A DNA stretch of 64,000 nucleotides from Nemertoderma westbladi (taxonomy: Eukaryota; Xenacoelomorpha; Nemertodermatida; Nemertodermatidae). The notes under the pieces are model-generated. The model was given only the letters and a program-made list of their open reading frames with translations, did no database searches and was not told the DNA's origin. This document shows, one piece after another, positions 1 through 11,515 of the stretch (the stretch's first letter is position 1; each line of letters opens with the position of its first letter). The DNA lies in contig JAUCBJ010006998.1 in assembly GCA_032718475.1 (NCBI GenBank), forward strand, positions 1 to 64,000, given 5' to 3'. Made by a program: the position numbers and the translations under genes.

Positions 1-1547
1 GGTTTACACGCCTTCTGTTCAATACTGGCCTACAAACAAATAAAACTTGACAGAAATAAGTAAAAATCTCAATAAAAACCAGGGCTGCAGTCCCTGATTA
101 ATTATTAAGGTCTACTGGTATATAACAATCAAAATCGAATAATACTGCTGTAGGTACCGGTCCGGATGATCAGGCAGTCAGGCCTACTGGTTACCGGTCG
201 ACCGGTACTTTCGACTTTATTGCTTACTGCAATAAAGAAGCTATATCCTTTAATGTTCGCGCTTTCAGACCTTTGGCAGTTTAACCCGCCAAATTAGAAT
301 GTCTTCTAGATAATAAATCGCTTTTTAGTCTATGACAAGTATTTGATTCACTACACTAGTCGAAACCAATCCGTGCGCGACCATTCACCCGCTGGATATT
401 CCCGGGAGATTGGGTTCGACGGTTTAATTTTTATTGCTATGTAAGCCTAATGTATTATTCGACTGACAGTATTATATAATCTCTGACAATATTATTCACC
501 TTCGGTAATATTAACAGTTCCTTTAGGACGTGGCGCTTTATCTATATAAACAGAGTTATGACTTAAACTACTCACAACGATATGGCTTAATTATAATCCA
601 CATATATGACGCATTCTTTAGGAATTGCTTCTTTAACAGACTCACTCATACACTATGCTGCACAATACTGCACACCAATCTGCCAATCTTCACTGATTTT
701 AGTCACATATAAAAGGAACACAGGCTGACTCATGTAGGGTCTATCAAATAACATTAGATTCACTTCAAACCACTTTAACATAAGTCACAATCGTTTATCT
801 GTAACCCTTCTCTCTTACCTTCGGTATATCAAGAACATTGGGTTTCGGGGTTGTTTATCGTTATTCCAAATATAATAATTCATCAACCATATTATGAAGA
901 ACTGACGGTAAATAGCAGTATAAAACAACAATGAAAACACTGATTGTTATGAGTTTGCAATGTTTCAGCAGTCAGCATGTATGATCAGTCAGCAGTCATC
1001 AGGTATGTTAAATTGCAGTAGTCAGTTTGCAGTTAAAGGATATATGCCCTTTATAATTAAACCTACTAGTGTACGACTAAAAAGCAGTACAGCACAAAAA
1101 TACTTCCAAGCCGTTCTTTCTTTGGCTCAAGACTGAATGTAAACACTGCACATAGGCATTGCGTCATTTCTCGGAAATTTTCTGTACAAGGAGCCACAAA
1201 AACGCTCTCATTGGCTGACTGAACTGAGAGACGCTGTAGAACAAAGGAAATCAACACGTATGAATGTCAGCTGTTAACCGTAGTCATAGTAACTACTGTT
1301 CAAGAGTAGCTATCACCCTTTTGCGTCACGAATTGCCATAGAATCATAAAATATGCCTTTCACAGTACACATACGGAGGAAATAGGTCTTAGATCCTCTA
1401 AAAACACCGATACAGCAATAATACGGTCTCTTACACTTATTAAATCAACTACAGAGTATTTTAATGTAAAAGATAATAAAAATAACGGGGCAATTCAGCA
1501 AAGGCTTTTACAGTTGTGCAGGGATATTTTGCATCCGACAGGTATTT
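1..1547. other. Non-coding stretch, no gene seen
   Basis: AT-rich DNA with only short chance ORFs. I see no exon with supporting splice sites and no recognisable domain. Short CCGGTAC-type palindromic words recur around 150-220. Confidence 0.5.
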
Positions 1548-1761
1548 TCGTACTGTAGTTGTCATCTCGCATACATAAGGCTCTCCTTTTGGTGATACTG
1601 CCCTATGCCATTTGTACTGTAAATAGTATTTCGTACTGTAGTTGTCATCTCGCATACATAAGGCTCTCTGTTGTTAATACTGCCCTATGCCATTTGTACT
1701 GTAAATGCATACATAAGGCTCTCTGTTGTTAATACTGCCCTATGCCATTTGTACTGTAAAT
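1548..1761. repeat. Local tandem repeat, about 75-80 bp unit, 2.7 copies
   Basis: Two nearly full units (about 1548-1625 and 1631-1706) and a third, 5'-truncated unit (1707-1761) share the words CATACATAAGGCTCTC and CTGCCCTATGCCATTTGTAC. The second and third units are closer to each other than to the first, as expected from stepwise duplication. Small ORFs here are repeat artefacts. Confidence 0.85.
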
Positions 1762-3034
1762 GGTAACGCACGGCCCTGCCTGATCACGTCTCGGTGCCAG
1801 ACTGATTGATTTGTTTCTATGACTAAGAGTTCAGTTGTTTATTTATGTTGTTAGCTCTACGGACCAGTGCTGCACCCTTCTTATAACCACATAGCAACCG
1901 TACTGCCGTAGGCGGAGTGTTGTTATTTGTACTGTACATATACATCGGTTTTATACATCGACTGGTAGTCTATTTCAGTATTTGTTAGTGTTTTCTGTTT
2001 GGCCTAACTGTAGTGCAGTAGTTTTTGTGCTGATGATGCCCCAAAGGGGAGAAATTAATCCACTGTTTACATAATTATATTGAAGTGTTTATTGGGCGAT
2101 GAAACTCCTTGTTGTTTTAATAATTGTAATAATTTAACACAAAGCCTCAAATGCTGACTGGGATTGCAATTTTCGCCAGGATCCCTGTTTTTCGGATTGG
2201 GATCATCTACCCGGCCACCTACCCCGCCATCATGTTCCTCGGCCACCCCATCCACCATCCCTGGAGGTATTGGGATACGTAATTATTAATTTTTTAATTA
2301 TTTAATTATTTATTTAAATATTGGCAAGAAGAAACATTTACTAGTAATGGTAAGCTAATAAGTGAACTAACTAGTTCATTTTTTACTGCAAGCCAGGGTA
2401 GGGTGTTCATGCTTTTGTAACTTCCCCAGTTTTCTAACAAACAATTTTATTTATCACAGAATTCTAACTTTAATTTTTCTGGTCTTATAACATCAAAATA
2501 TTAATCAAACTAGTGCGGCATAGGACCCAAAGGGAGTCTAATAAATATTGGCAGGATAAAATAGGCCGCATGTGCATCAGACGACAGATTCTCACAATAT
2601 AATTCCTAACAGCAATATGGGCGTACAGGGTATGTATTAACAGTTCCATTTGGGATGTCGTGCTCCAGATATCAAAAGATCTATGTCTGACGGCAATTGC
2701 AACATAAAACTAAGAAAGATCGTAGTCGGCATGTCCTTTAGGGATATGGAATGTTAACTTTGGCTGAAATACACGGTTGTATATAAAATGCTGACTTGAG
2801 ACAATTTTGTTCATGAATAACGAAGATTCTAGGCTCGTACGTGTCGGGCTACAAACTATTATACAGCACACCACTTGGTTTGAAACAGAATGCTAATTGA
2901 CCCCCAAAGTTTACCTCAATTGATGCAAATAACAATCAGTTCGGTAATACTAATATTAATGGGTCCGCATAATCTCCATATATATCACAAACAAATATTT
3001 ACATAGGTTAATCTTTAAGTATAATATACACGTT
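1762..3034. other. Non-coding stretch, no gene seen
   Basis: No exon, RNA gene or element boundary could be supported. A C-rich patch near 2200-2270 gives a short minus-strand ORF with no recognisable domain. Confidence 0.4.
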
Positions 3035-3110
3035 CGTGGGGCCATCACGCAGGACGAGGCTCAGTTATTAGATACAGATTAAAATTGAGCAATTCTATCC
3101 CAAAATCGGT
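3035..3110. repeat. Dispersed repeat, partner at 11427-11515
   Basis: The block beginning CGTTCGTGGGGCC, followed by an acgaggc..cagttat core, recurs in the same orientation at about 11427-11515 with a few substitutions. It is non-coding and of unknown class. Confidence 0.65.
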
Positions 3111-3610
3111 ACTTAAGAAATTTAAATAAATAATTAAGAAAATTTATCCAAACTTTTACTTTAAAAAAAACTTTCGCATTGGCAGCTTGGCATCGACGTC
3201 ATAGAAGTCCACAGTCAAACTACTCAAAAAATTCAATGCATTCTTCAGTCCTCGGGTCTTGCTCATTGGTTAGTCCAGTTTGCCCATAGCGCTAGCACAG
3301 TAGAGATACCAAAAGTCAAGGTCGCCAACGACACTGCGACAGACAGATGCGGTGGCCTTTGGCCTAGATGGTGAGTTATTTGATTACCGGTACATGATAT
3401 GGCCGAATAGTCGCGAATAACTGAATACTCTGAACTCTGCAACCTGGAAATGCTGGAATGGCTGATGAAAGTGAAATAGGCCTACCACACGTTCCAAGGC
3501 AGCAAGGGAACATTATTAATTGCTGCATTGTACCGGTATTGCTGAATTTCAAACCCCCTGATATATCCTGCAGTCTTCTAGCAACCAGCTGATGCCAAGC
3601 CTAATATTTT

Positions 3611-3875
3611 TTGTGTAAATAAATTTATTATAACTGCAAGACAGTTACACAGATGCTGCACAAAGACCCCACGCAAATTTAACTTGGAAAATTTCTAAAC
3701 TTTTGCCAGACTACATATGTACCATTTGTGTACCGTTTGGATATATTTTATCGAGATTTGGCTGAGTTATTAACGTTTAAAATAGAACAACAGAGCAACA
3801 GACATACTGATTGAGTTAGTGGTACCTGTATGCTAAGCTCGCTTACTTTCGTCGCTCGCCCCACAAGTACAGCAG
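3611..3875. repeat. Dispersed repeat of about 260 bp, partner at 14628-14878
   Basis: This segment aligns in direct orientation with 14628-14878. Shared words include ATAAATTTATTATAACTGCA, GATGCTGCAC, CCCCACGCAAATT and GAGTTATTAACGTTTAAAAT, and both copies end at a CTCGCCCCACA word. No coding potential or terminal inverted repeat is evident. It is probably a non-autonomous element or a fragment of one. Confidence 0.7.
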
Positions 3876-4488
3876 TAATCAGTCAGTCAAATATAGTCAA
3901 CCAATATATCCAAGCCAAGGTAATTGACTATGATTCTCTGCATCCTGCCCTGATGTTACTCAGCAAAACACAACAGGTATGCTCTGCGTCAGCAAAAGAC
4001 AGAGTGAGATACTGGCCAGGGCGAACCTAGCAGTTCCTGGAAAAACGCCCTCTTATCTCATTGCTGGTCAACAACCAATAAAAAGCCACCATCTTGCCAT
4101 GTTTATTACAATATCATATATCAGCAATGTTGAATGACAAACTCTTATTCACTGGGCATACAGCCAGACACAGTCTATAGATAGTTGCTCAGATAGTCAG
4201 CAGGCTAGAAATTAACACATGAGCAGTCTAACAATCACAGTCGGGAGTCAAGCCAACTGACTGTTGTCTCAGTTCACAATGTACAGTATACTGAAGAACA
4301 CTCTATTGAAGTACAACAACGACAAGGATGAGTGAATCCATTGGGAGATCCATGCGTGGTTCTGGAGGAGGAAGCAGTCTGTAGTGAACTCCATGACACA
4401 GGAATATCACTGTTTGGGAGGCAGCAATGGATCAGTATCAGGCTGTGACCATCGGAATGAAACACTGGGTCAAACCGCGTCAAGGAAG

Positions 4489-5259
4489 ATGTAAAAAGCA
4501 AACAATATGCCGGGGTATAAAATCGATTTAAAATATAATAAAAGTTATTTATTAGACTCCCTCTTTTGACCATTGCAACAAACTGCATGTATTGTTGATA
4601 CAACCCAGAAGGTGATACGTGGAAGCGTGGGAGCCGCATAGGTTACATCTGCAGTTGCATCTAAACCTGTAAGGAGTTTATATGGGTTGCGCATAGTAGT
4701 GCGATACTGCGAAAATCATTGGGATCATCACGCAAGCCTTTACCTTTGAATAACACCTTAACTATACTCGATTCCCATTGCGAAACAAGGTTACCCGTCA
4801 CGAGTGTGACGGGATCCAATGAAGTTGGCAGTTTGGACCCTGACTGGTGTGTGTGTTTGGTACTATAGGCGTCGGCGTGAAAGGCTGTAGTCTGGATATT
4901 GAGGCCAAAGGCCGTAGGAATAACTGAGTTTTTAGTGTCAGTTGTTATAATGTCAGAACATAATAATAGCACAGTCAGGATATAATAGCACGGTAATGAC
5001 GACAGTTAAAAACCATTCCAGTCTCACAACTCTACAGATACCAACTGAATCATAATCCACAAGTACAACGGTTATATTGTTAACACATATTAATTACTTA
5101 TACTGTACTGAGCGGCCTGGCCAATAGATGCGTTCCAATCACCTGTTTCCCCCTCCCATCATTGGCTAACCTAGTTAATTTCCATCTCACCACTCCCTGC
5201 TGCCAATATCCCCATGTGCTAGCCCTGCTAGCCCCTTTGTCCCTCTGAGATGGTTTATG
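4489..5259. repeat. Copy 1 of a 771-bp direct repeat (copy 2 at 6380-7150)
   Basis: The segment matches 6380-7150 at a constant offset of 1891 bases, with few substitutions and no indels that I could see. Copy 2 ends at the start codon of LINE-A ORF1; copy 1 ends at the equivalent ATG and then runs into unrelated sequence. On the minus strand both copies encode a peptide containing VLFKGKGLRDDPNDFRSIAL, which resembles the reverse-transcriptase segment before motif A in LINEs. The repeat therefore seems to contain an old antisense RT piece. It may be LINE-A 5' UTR, or a separate repeat lying next to LINE-A. Confidence 0.8.
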
Positions 5260-5845
5260 ACTTTGTGGCTGGCGATGTGTATCGCCTAAGTTGGTTATTG
5301 GGTGACATTATTATTGGTAATGTCACCTTCCCAACTATAATTGGTAAAATGCCACTTTGCCCATTTTCCGCTAGGTAGTGCAGGGAATTGAATCTGCTTA
5401 CACTCCCCCCCATGCTATCTTCCCGGTGAGAAGATAGCATCAACCTTAAGTGCACTTCAATTCCGATGGAATCCAACCTAGTATTGGACGTTATTGGACA
5501 TTATAGCATTGAACAATCCAAACCAACTATGACTTAGTAGCATAACACTGCATACCTTAACTACTTACATTCAGGAAATCCTACTAAATACTAATATCCT
5601 ACTAAAATAGGAAATTACATGACCCATCATCCATATGGACACCAATCCAACAACCAACCTTCAACAAATATACAAGCAATAGTCCAAATTCTAAAAAAAG
5701 CAAAAACAAATTCCACCAAACTTGTTATAAAAATAAGAAAATAAGTCACAAAAAAGTGCAAACAAATGTAGTAGTGGATAGGATAATCACAGGGCTAATG
5801 ATAATGAGGGTGACAAATTAAACTATGTGGGCAGAAATAATTAAG

Positions 5846-6095
5846 TGCTAGAGAAAACGAATCTGAAGAAGAATTGATAATCCTAGATTCAGCCTCGCGC
5901 GATAATGTAGATACCAGATCACTTCTCCAACAAATGCTTCGAATTGCCGGATCTTTTGGAACTATCATAGGTCCCATTATAGGTGGATTTTTCAATGATT
6001 CCTTTGGTATGGAACTTGCTTGCTCGCTTCTCAGTTTGTTTGGGCTGCCATTTATCTTCGTACTGGTTGCTGTATTCGCATTTAGAAGATGGTGA
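5846..6095 (+). pseudogene. Orphan C-terminal exon of a major facilitator superfamily transporter
   Basis: The frame is open to a TGA at 6093-6095. It encodes an acidic lead-in and then two hydrophobic stretches: GTIIGPIIGGFFNDSFG, the GP..GG loop typical of an MFS helix, and a final helix LFGLPFIFVLVAVFAFRRW. The layout resembles the C-terminal end of SLC18B1-like or drug:H+ antiporter-like transporters, but the family cannot be fixed from about 75 residues. Possible acceptors are the AG dinucleotides at the left edge. I found no upstream exons, and repeat copies flank it on both sides. It is either the last exon of a gene broken up by long introns, or a gene fragment carried by repeats. Confidence 0.5.
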
Positions 6096-6379
6096 GATTT
6101 GATATTGACAAATATCGAAATTAACCCTTTGCATACTAAACTTATTTCATATATCCCTAGTCAGAACCTAAACAATTTACCTCATTTATTTGTTATTTCT
6201 TACCCACTTTGTACTAACTTGTCTTATGAGCTCAATATTTATACTGCATGTTGTTGTGGGCCATATTCATAATTGTTACTTTTAAATTTTAGTTAAGATT
6301 TCGGTAATTTTTTCCCCTGTATTCTTGAAAATTCTTGAATTTTATTAGCTTTTTCTCCAAATTAATTGCATACTATATA

Positions 6380-7150
6380 GTGTAAAAAGCAAACAATATG
6401 CCGGGGTATAAAATCGATTTAAAATATAATAAAAGTTATTTATTAGACTCCCTCTTTTGACCATTGCAACAAACTGCATGTATTGTTGATACAACCCAGA
6501 AGGTGATACGTGGAAGCGTGGGAGCCGCATAGGTTACATCTGCAGTTGCATCTAAACCTGTAAGGAGTTTATATGGGTTGCGCATAGTAGTGCGATACTG
6601 CGAAAATCATTGGGATCATCACGCAAGCCTTTACCTTTGAATAACACCTTAACTATACTCGATTTCCATTGCGAAACAAGGTTACCCGTCACGAGTGTGA
6701 CGGTATCCAATGAAGTTGGCAGTTTGGACCCTGACCGGTGTGTGTGTTTGGTACTATACGCGTCGGCGTGAAAGGCTGTAGTCTGGATATTGAGGCCAAA
6801 AGCCGTAGGAATAACTGAGTTTTTAGTGTCAGTTGTTATAATGTCAGAACATAATAATAGCACAGTCAGGATATAATAGCACGGTAATGACGACGGTTAA
6901 AAACCATTCCAGTCTTACAACTCTACAGATACCAACTGAATCATAATCCACAAGTACAACGGTTATATTGTTAACACATATTAGTTACTTATACTGTACT
7001 GAGCGGCCTGGCCAATAGATGCGTTCCAATCACCTGTTTCCCCCTCCCATCATTGGCTAACCTAGTTAATTTCCATCTCACCACTCCCTGCTGCCAATAT
7101 CCCCACGTGCTAGCCCTGCTAGCCCCTTTGTCCCTCTGAGATGGTTTATG
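6380..7150. repeat. Copy 2 of the 771-bp direct repeat, upstream of LINE-A
   Basis: See copy 1 at 4489-5259. The right end of this copy overlaps the ATG of LINE-A ORF1 at 7148, so the segment may act as the 5' UTR and internal promoter of LINE-A. No poly-pyrimidine start or target-site duplication could be fixed at its left edge. Confidence 0.75.
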
Positions 7151-8065
7151 TCGCCAACTGATATTTCGTTTCTATTATGTAAACTTAGCGAACTTCAGGA
7201 CCGCGTCGCTGTCTTGGAGTCCCGTCCAGTCGTTTCCGGTACCAGATCCGGGGCTGCGGCTGCACCGGATGTAAGCGAAGTTACCCCATCTCAACGCGAA
7301 CGACGAGGCGGAAACGCCAGGCAGGCGCAGGGTACCCCAGTCCCTAGGGAAGATCCTGTGGAACGGCAACGCAGGTTGCTTAGTGAAGTCGTAATGATGC
7401 ATACCCCTCCTCTCCCCGGACGTGGAACGCATCCTCCAGCGAACACTGCTCGAGGACCTTCGGGTAGCAACCAAAGGCAGCGGCGACGACCCAATTGGCA
7501 AAAAGTCGATTGCGATCGGGATGATGGATTCATCGAAATTGGACGAGATGGGAAACATCGCGAGGTACGCGAGCGTGACCGCGACAATGGATCTGCCAAT
7601 GCTGCAACTTCCGCGACTGGGAACCCTATAAGTCTCGGTTTGAACACGCGGAGTGTACGACCAAACCGACCGTTTGTTACGGGTTCTTCAAGTTCGAAAG
7701 CATTCAAAACTGTGGTTCCCAGAAGAAAGCTATTTCTAACGGGTTGTTCTCCGGAAGTGCTGCCATCTGACATCATACAATACGTAGAAGAAGAAATAAA
7801 GATTTCAGTTGATTGTGTAAAGATAACAAGGGATTACGTCAAATCACACGCATCGTTCGTTATTACTTGTAAAGTCGGGGACGTGGAAGCCCTCATGTCA
7901 TCTGACAATTGGCCTGAGAACTGTCGAATACGGCCGTACGAAGGGTATATACCAGGGTGGGCTATGAGACAACTGCCACACACGAATCGCACCGAAGGTG
8001 GAAGTCCGAGGAGTTCGGGTGTTCCCGATACGGCAGCGGCGGGATCAGATGTTTCACTAGCGTGA
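7148..8065 (+). CDS. LINE-A ORF1 protein (RNA-binding, 305 aa)
   Basis: The first 30 residues form a short heptad-like stretch (KLSELQDRVAVLES). Next comes a long low-complexity basic region rich in R, G, S and P. A folded C-terminal part (about residues 193-275) starts RRKLFLTGCSPEVLPSDI and contains an SFVITCKVGDVEALMS strand and a WPENCRIRPY segment. That C-terminal pattern is shared by ORF1 proteins of many CR1-group and related LINEs and probably folds like an RRM. The role inferred from family knowledge is binding element RNA in the RNP. The ORF has no internal stop. Base composition is far richer in G+C than ORF2, as if the two halves have different histories. Confidence 0.8.
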   Translation: MSPTDISFLLCKLSELQDRVAVLESRPVVSGTRSGAAAAPDVSEVTPSQRERRGGNARQAQGTPVPREDPVERQRRLLSEVVMMHTPPLPGRGTHPPANTARGPSGSNQRQRRRPNWQKVDCDRDDGFIEIGRDGKHREVRERDRDNGSANAATSATGNPISLGLNTRSVRPNRPFVTGSSSSKAFKTVVPRRKLFLTGCSPEVLPSDIIQYVEEEIKISVDCVKITRDYVKSHASFVITCKVGDVEALMSSDNWPENCRIRPYEGYIPGWAMRQLPHTNRTEGGSPRSSGVPDTAAAGSDVSLA

Positions 8066-8143
8066 AGCGCGTCATCGTTTTTTTAATCACAGTAATTTTT
8101 GTTACATTTTGTTAATATTTAATATTTTTATAATCTTTACAAT

Positions 8144-11050
8144 ATGGATACAAATCATATTAGAATTTCTTCTTATAATTGTAACTCGATTCGAACTCCG
8201 ACATCTGTTGCCACTGTACGGAGTTTGTGTGAAAATTCAGACATTGTTGTTTTGCAAGAACATTTGTTAACTAAACAGGACCTGTGGTTCCTTAACAAAT
8301 TAGATAGTAGGTTTATTTGCAAAGGTAAATCACCAGTAGACTTAGCGGATGGTATTTTATCAGGGCGACCTCACGGGGGTCTTGCAGTCATGGTTAGAGA
8401 GGAATTATCATCATCTATTGAGTACCTTGATATCGATGATGATAGGATCATTGGATTTTTCATTATTTTATCAGATAAATCGAAAATTCTAGTGCTAAAC
8501 GTATATCTGCCGTATGAGAGTGCCGATAACTACGATTTATTTGTAGATTACTTAGGCCGTGTACAGTCCATAATTGACTCTGCACCAACAGCTAAATGCT
8601 GTGTGATTGGTGATCTAAACGCTAATCCGGGTAAACATTTTTATAACGAATTGTTGGAGTGGTGTGCCGACAGTAATTTTATTATAAGTGATGTCAGTCG
8701 TCTGCCCTCAAATACTTTCAGTTTTGTTAGTGCAGCATTTGGCACCACGTCGTGGTTAGATCACATTGTTAGTACTAATACATTAGACTCATTGATTTAC
8801 GATCCAAAAGTTAGATATGACTTAGCTACAGTGGACCATATACCACTTTGTTTTTCAATAGCGGCGAGTCCAGATGCCGTTTCGTCTGGTGATTCCACTG
8901 AATTGCCCAGAAATAATAGTAGACTTAATTGTAATGTAAAATGGTCTTCAGCACGGTCAGTACATATAGAAGATTACAGTGTAAAACTTGATGGCCTTTT
9001 GAGTAACATTGAAATACCTGAAGCACTTAAATGTGCATGTGTTAATTGTAATGATAAAGCCCATATTGATAGCCTCAAGGATTTTTGGGTGTCTATATCT
9101 GATTCTTTAATTGTTTCCGCTAATTGTGCTATACCTGGTAATTCAGCTGAGCCTAAAACTGCGTCCAATTTTAACATCCCAGGATGGAATGATAACGTGA
9201 AAGGTCATTATGAAGCCTCGCGGCTTGCTTTTACACGTTGGAAAGATGCTGGTTGCCCCCGCCAGGGGGACACTTATCAGCAGTATCTTGCCTCCCGGGC
9301 AAATTTCAAAAGAATATTTAGACAATGTAAATCTGAAGAGAACAAAATCCGTGCAGATAACATGGCGAAAGCTGATCTTACTAAGGATTTTAATGGTTTT
9401 TGGAAATCAGTAAAGCGGGAATGTTGTAGTACGGTGCCACTGCCTCGGGTAGTTAGTGGCTCCATGGGGGAGAAAGACATCTGTGATATGTTCGCAAATG
9501 ACTTCTCTGAGTTATTTAATTGTAGTAAGGATGATACTAAAGAGTTTCCAGTAAACAATATAGTTGATCAATTATTAACTGATAACTTATATGGTTCAAA
9601 TGTATTTGGACATTATTCAAATATTTTTCACTCGGAAGAAAATATGACAATTAGTGCTTCCGAAGTTAGTTGTGCTATCTCAAATTTGAAAGTCGGGAAA
9701 TCAGTAGGTTCTGACAATTTGTCAGCTGAACACTTTATAAACAGCAATTGTGAACGACTTAACTTACTCATAGCAGTATTTTTAAGCTCTGTGCTTAAAC
9801 ACGGTTTTCTACCAAGTGCAATTATCGATAGTATCATAGTACCGATTATTAAAGATAAGAATGGTGATATAAGCGACAAAGCGAACTATCGACCAGTTGC
9901 CATAGCAACGGCCTTCAGTAAGCTTTTAGAATATATTATTTTATCTCGGATACAAACCCATTTAATATGCAGTGATTATCAGTATGCTTTCAAACCGAAT
10001 AGCGGTACAGAATTATGTGTATATACATTAAAAGAAGTAATAGATTATTACCTAGACAACGAGACGCCAGTTTATGTTTGTTTCTTGGATGCCTCCAAAG
10101 CTTTTGATCGAATCGACCACGATAAATTATTCCAGAAATTAATTTCTCGGAACGTTCCCATTTATCTTGTTCGCCTCCTCGCATTTTGGTACCGCAATCA
10201 GACGTTGAAAGTGAGATGGAGTTCCACATACTCCAAATCATTTACAGTGTCCAATGGCGTCAAGCAAGGTGGAGTGTTGTCTGGATATTTTTTCAATGTG
10301 TACATGGACAACCTATCTTGTAATTTATCTTGTGCTAATGTTGGTTGTATGATTAACGGGCGTAGGATAAACCATTCAATGTACGCAGACGATATCAGTT
10401 TGATATCAAATTCATTGGTAGGTTTGCAGAAACTGATTAACACCTGCGAGGAATATGCTATTTCGCACTCGATTTCTTTCAACTTAAAGAAAAGTAAAGT
10501 TATGATATTTTGCCCGAAATCACGAAAAGTAAGCCAAATGGCGCAGGTTTTTCTTTTTGATCGTGTACTTTCTAGAACGAGCATGTATACATACTTAGGC
10601 CATGTTATTCATGATACACGAGATGACGATTATGATATTAAGAAATTAACTCGAGGTGTTTACGCTCGCGCTAACATGTTAATTCGTAAATTTATACGCT
10701 GCTCTAATTTAGTGAAAGTGAAACTGTTTCGTGCATTTATAACTCCGCTGTACTGCAATGCTCTCTGGTCACGTAGTAATTACTCATCAATTGTTTACAA
10801 CCGACTTAGAGTAGCGTACAATAACGCAGCACGTAAGCTTTTCTCGATCCCGTTTGGTGCTAGTATGTCGAATTTCTTCGGTTGTAATAATTTACCATGT
10901 TTCATTCACATTCGATATAAATCAATTTCCAGTTTACATAGTAGAATTTCTATGTCTAATAATGTAATCATCAATTCAATTAGTTGCTATACATATTTTC
11001 ATGGTTCACGAATTAATGATATGTGCGATTCAAGAAATTTGGTTTCATAG
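8144..11050 (+). CDS. LINE-A ORF2 protein: endonuclease and reverse transcriptase (968 aa)
   Basis: Residues 1-235 form an endonuclease/exonuclease/phosphatase domain: SYNCNSI near the start, VLQEHLL, GDLNANPG near residue 156, SWLDHIVS, and DHIPLCF near residue 230. The RT covers about residues 530-830: a YRPVAIATAFSKLLE segment, motif A FLDASKAFDRIDHDKL near 646, VKQGGVLSGYFFNVYMDNL, and the catalytic YADD near 745. A C-terminal region with an AYNNAARKLFSIP segment follows. Expected activities are target nicking and target-primed reverse transcription. All catalytic motifs are present and the frame is open throughout, so this copy could be recently mobile. Clade within the jockey/CR1 assemblage is not resolved. 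Confidence 0.93.
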   Translation: MDTNHIRISSYNCNSIRTPTSVATVRSLCENSDIVVLQEHLLTKQDLWFLNKLDSRFICKGKSPVDLADGILSGRPHGGLAVMVREELSSSIEYLDIDDDRIIGFFIILSDKSKILVLNVYLPYESADNYDLFVDYLGRVQSIIDSAPTAKCCVIGDLNANPGKHFYNELLEWCADSNFIISDVSRLPSNTFSFVSAAFGTTSWLDHIVSTNTLDSLIYDPKVRYDLATVDHIPLCFSIAASPDAVSSGDSTELPRNNSRLNCNVKWSSARSVHIEDYSVKLDGLLSNIEIPEALKCACVNCNDKAHIDSLKDFWVSISDSLIVSANCAIPGNSAEPKTASNFNIPGWNDNVKGHYEASRLAFTRWKDAGCPRQGDTYQQYLASRANFKRIFRQCKSEENKIRADNMAKADLTKDFNGFWKSVKRECCSTVPLPRVVSGSMGEKDICDMFANDFSELFNCSKDDTKEFPVNNIVDQLLTDNLYGSNVFGHYSNIFHSEENMTISASEVSCAISNLKVGKSVGSDNLSAEHFINSNCERLNLLIAVFLSSVLKHGFLPSAIIDSIIVPIIKDKNGDISDKANYRPVAIATAFSKLLEYIILSRIQTHLICSDYQYAFKPNSGTELCVYTLKEVIDYYLDNETPVYVCFLDASKAFDRIDHDKLFQKLISRNVPIYLVRLLAFWYRNQTLKVRWSSTYSKSFTVSNGVKQGGVLSGYFFNVYMDNLSCNLSCANVGCMINGRRINHSMYADDISLISNSLVGLQKLINTCEEYAISHSISFNLKKSKVMIFCPKSRKVSQMAQVFLFDRVLSRTSMYTYLGHVIHDTRDDDYDIKKLTRGVYARANMLIRKFIRCSNLVKVKLFRAFITPLYCNALWSRSNYSSIVYNRLRVAYNNAARKLFSIPFGASMSNFFGCNNLPCFIHIRYKSISSLHSRISMSNNVIINSISCYTYFHGSRINDMCDSRNLVS

Positions 11051-11426
11051 TTTATATCCCATTATCCTCCGTTAGTAATTTTCACTTTATAACTACATAT
11101 TTATAATTAGTATAAATTATAATATCATATGTGCTGTAGGTAGATAGATCGATGTAGAATAGTTACAAATAGATATGGGCTGATTGTTGTTTGTAATATA
11201 AATATCATGTTGCCTGCTGTAAATAATAAATAAATAAATAAATAAATATTGCACAGCGATATTGTCAACCGAAATTCAGCCCTTCTTCTGGGCTTCATCT
11301 CTGGAAATGGATTGTTCTCGGCTGGAACCCAGTTCAAGAAGCGAAATGGAATTCTGCGGACACATACTTGACCCAGTGTTTACAAGTCCCGATAGACCAT
11401 ATTATCCTTCGTAAGAAACACACGAG

Positions 11427-11515
11427 CTCTGTACACGTTCGTGGGGCCTTCGCGCAGCACGAGGCCCAGTTATGAGATACAAATTAAAATTGTGCGACTG
11501 TATCACAAAATCAGG
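11427..11515. repeat. Dispersed repeat, partner at 3035-3110
   Basis: Direct-orientation relative of 3035-3110, sharing GTTCGTGGGGCC, an acgaggc..cagttat core and a following ATTAAAATTG word. A run of about 20 C lies just downstream near 11588. Confidence 0.6.

Larger units (their letters stand above)
7148..11255 (+). mobile_element. LINE-A: non-LTR retrotransposon with two open ORFs and an (AAAT)n tail
   Basis: ORF1 (7148-8065) and ORF2 (8144-11050) are both open, separated by 78 bases. A short 3' UTR ends in an ATAAATAAATAAATAAAT tail near 11220-11250. ORF2 carries an apurinic-type endonuclease followed by a reverse transcriptase, the layout of the jockey/CR1 side of the LINE tree. There is no poly(A) tail beyond the tetranucleotide repeat. 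I could not find a convincing target-site duplication because the 5' boundary is uncertain (see the 771-bp repeat). Confidence 0.9.

Noticed and set aside
7175-7776. Minus-strand ORFs of 127-161 codons over LINE-A ORF1
   Set aside because: They are antisense shadows of the G+C-rich ORF1, with no domain similarity.
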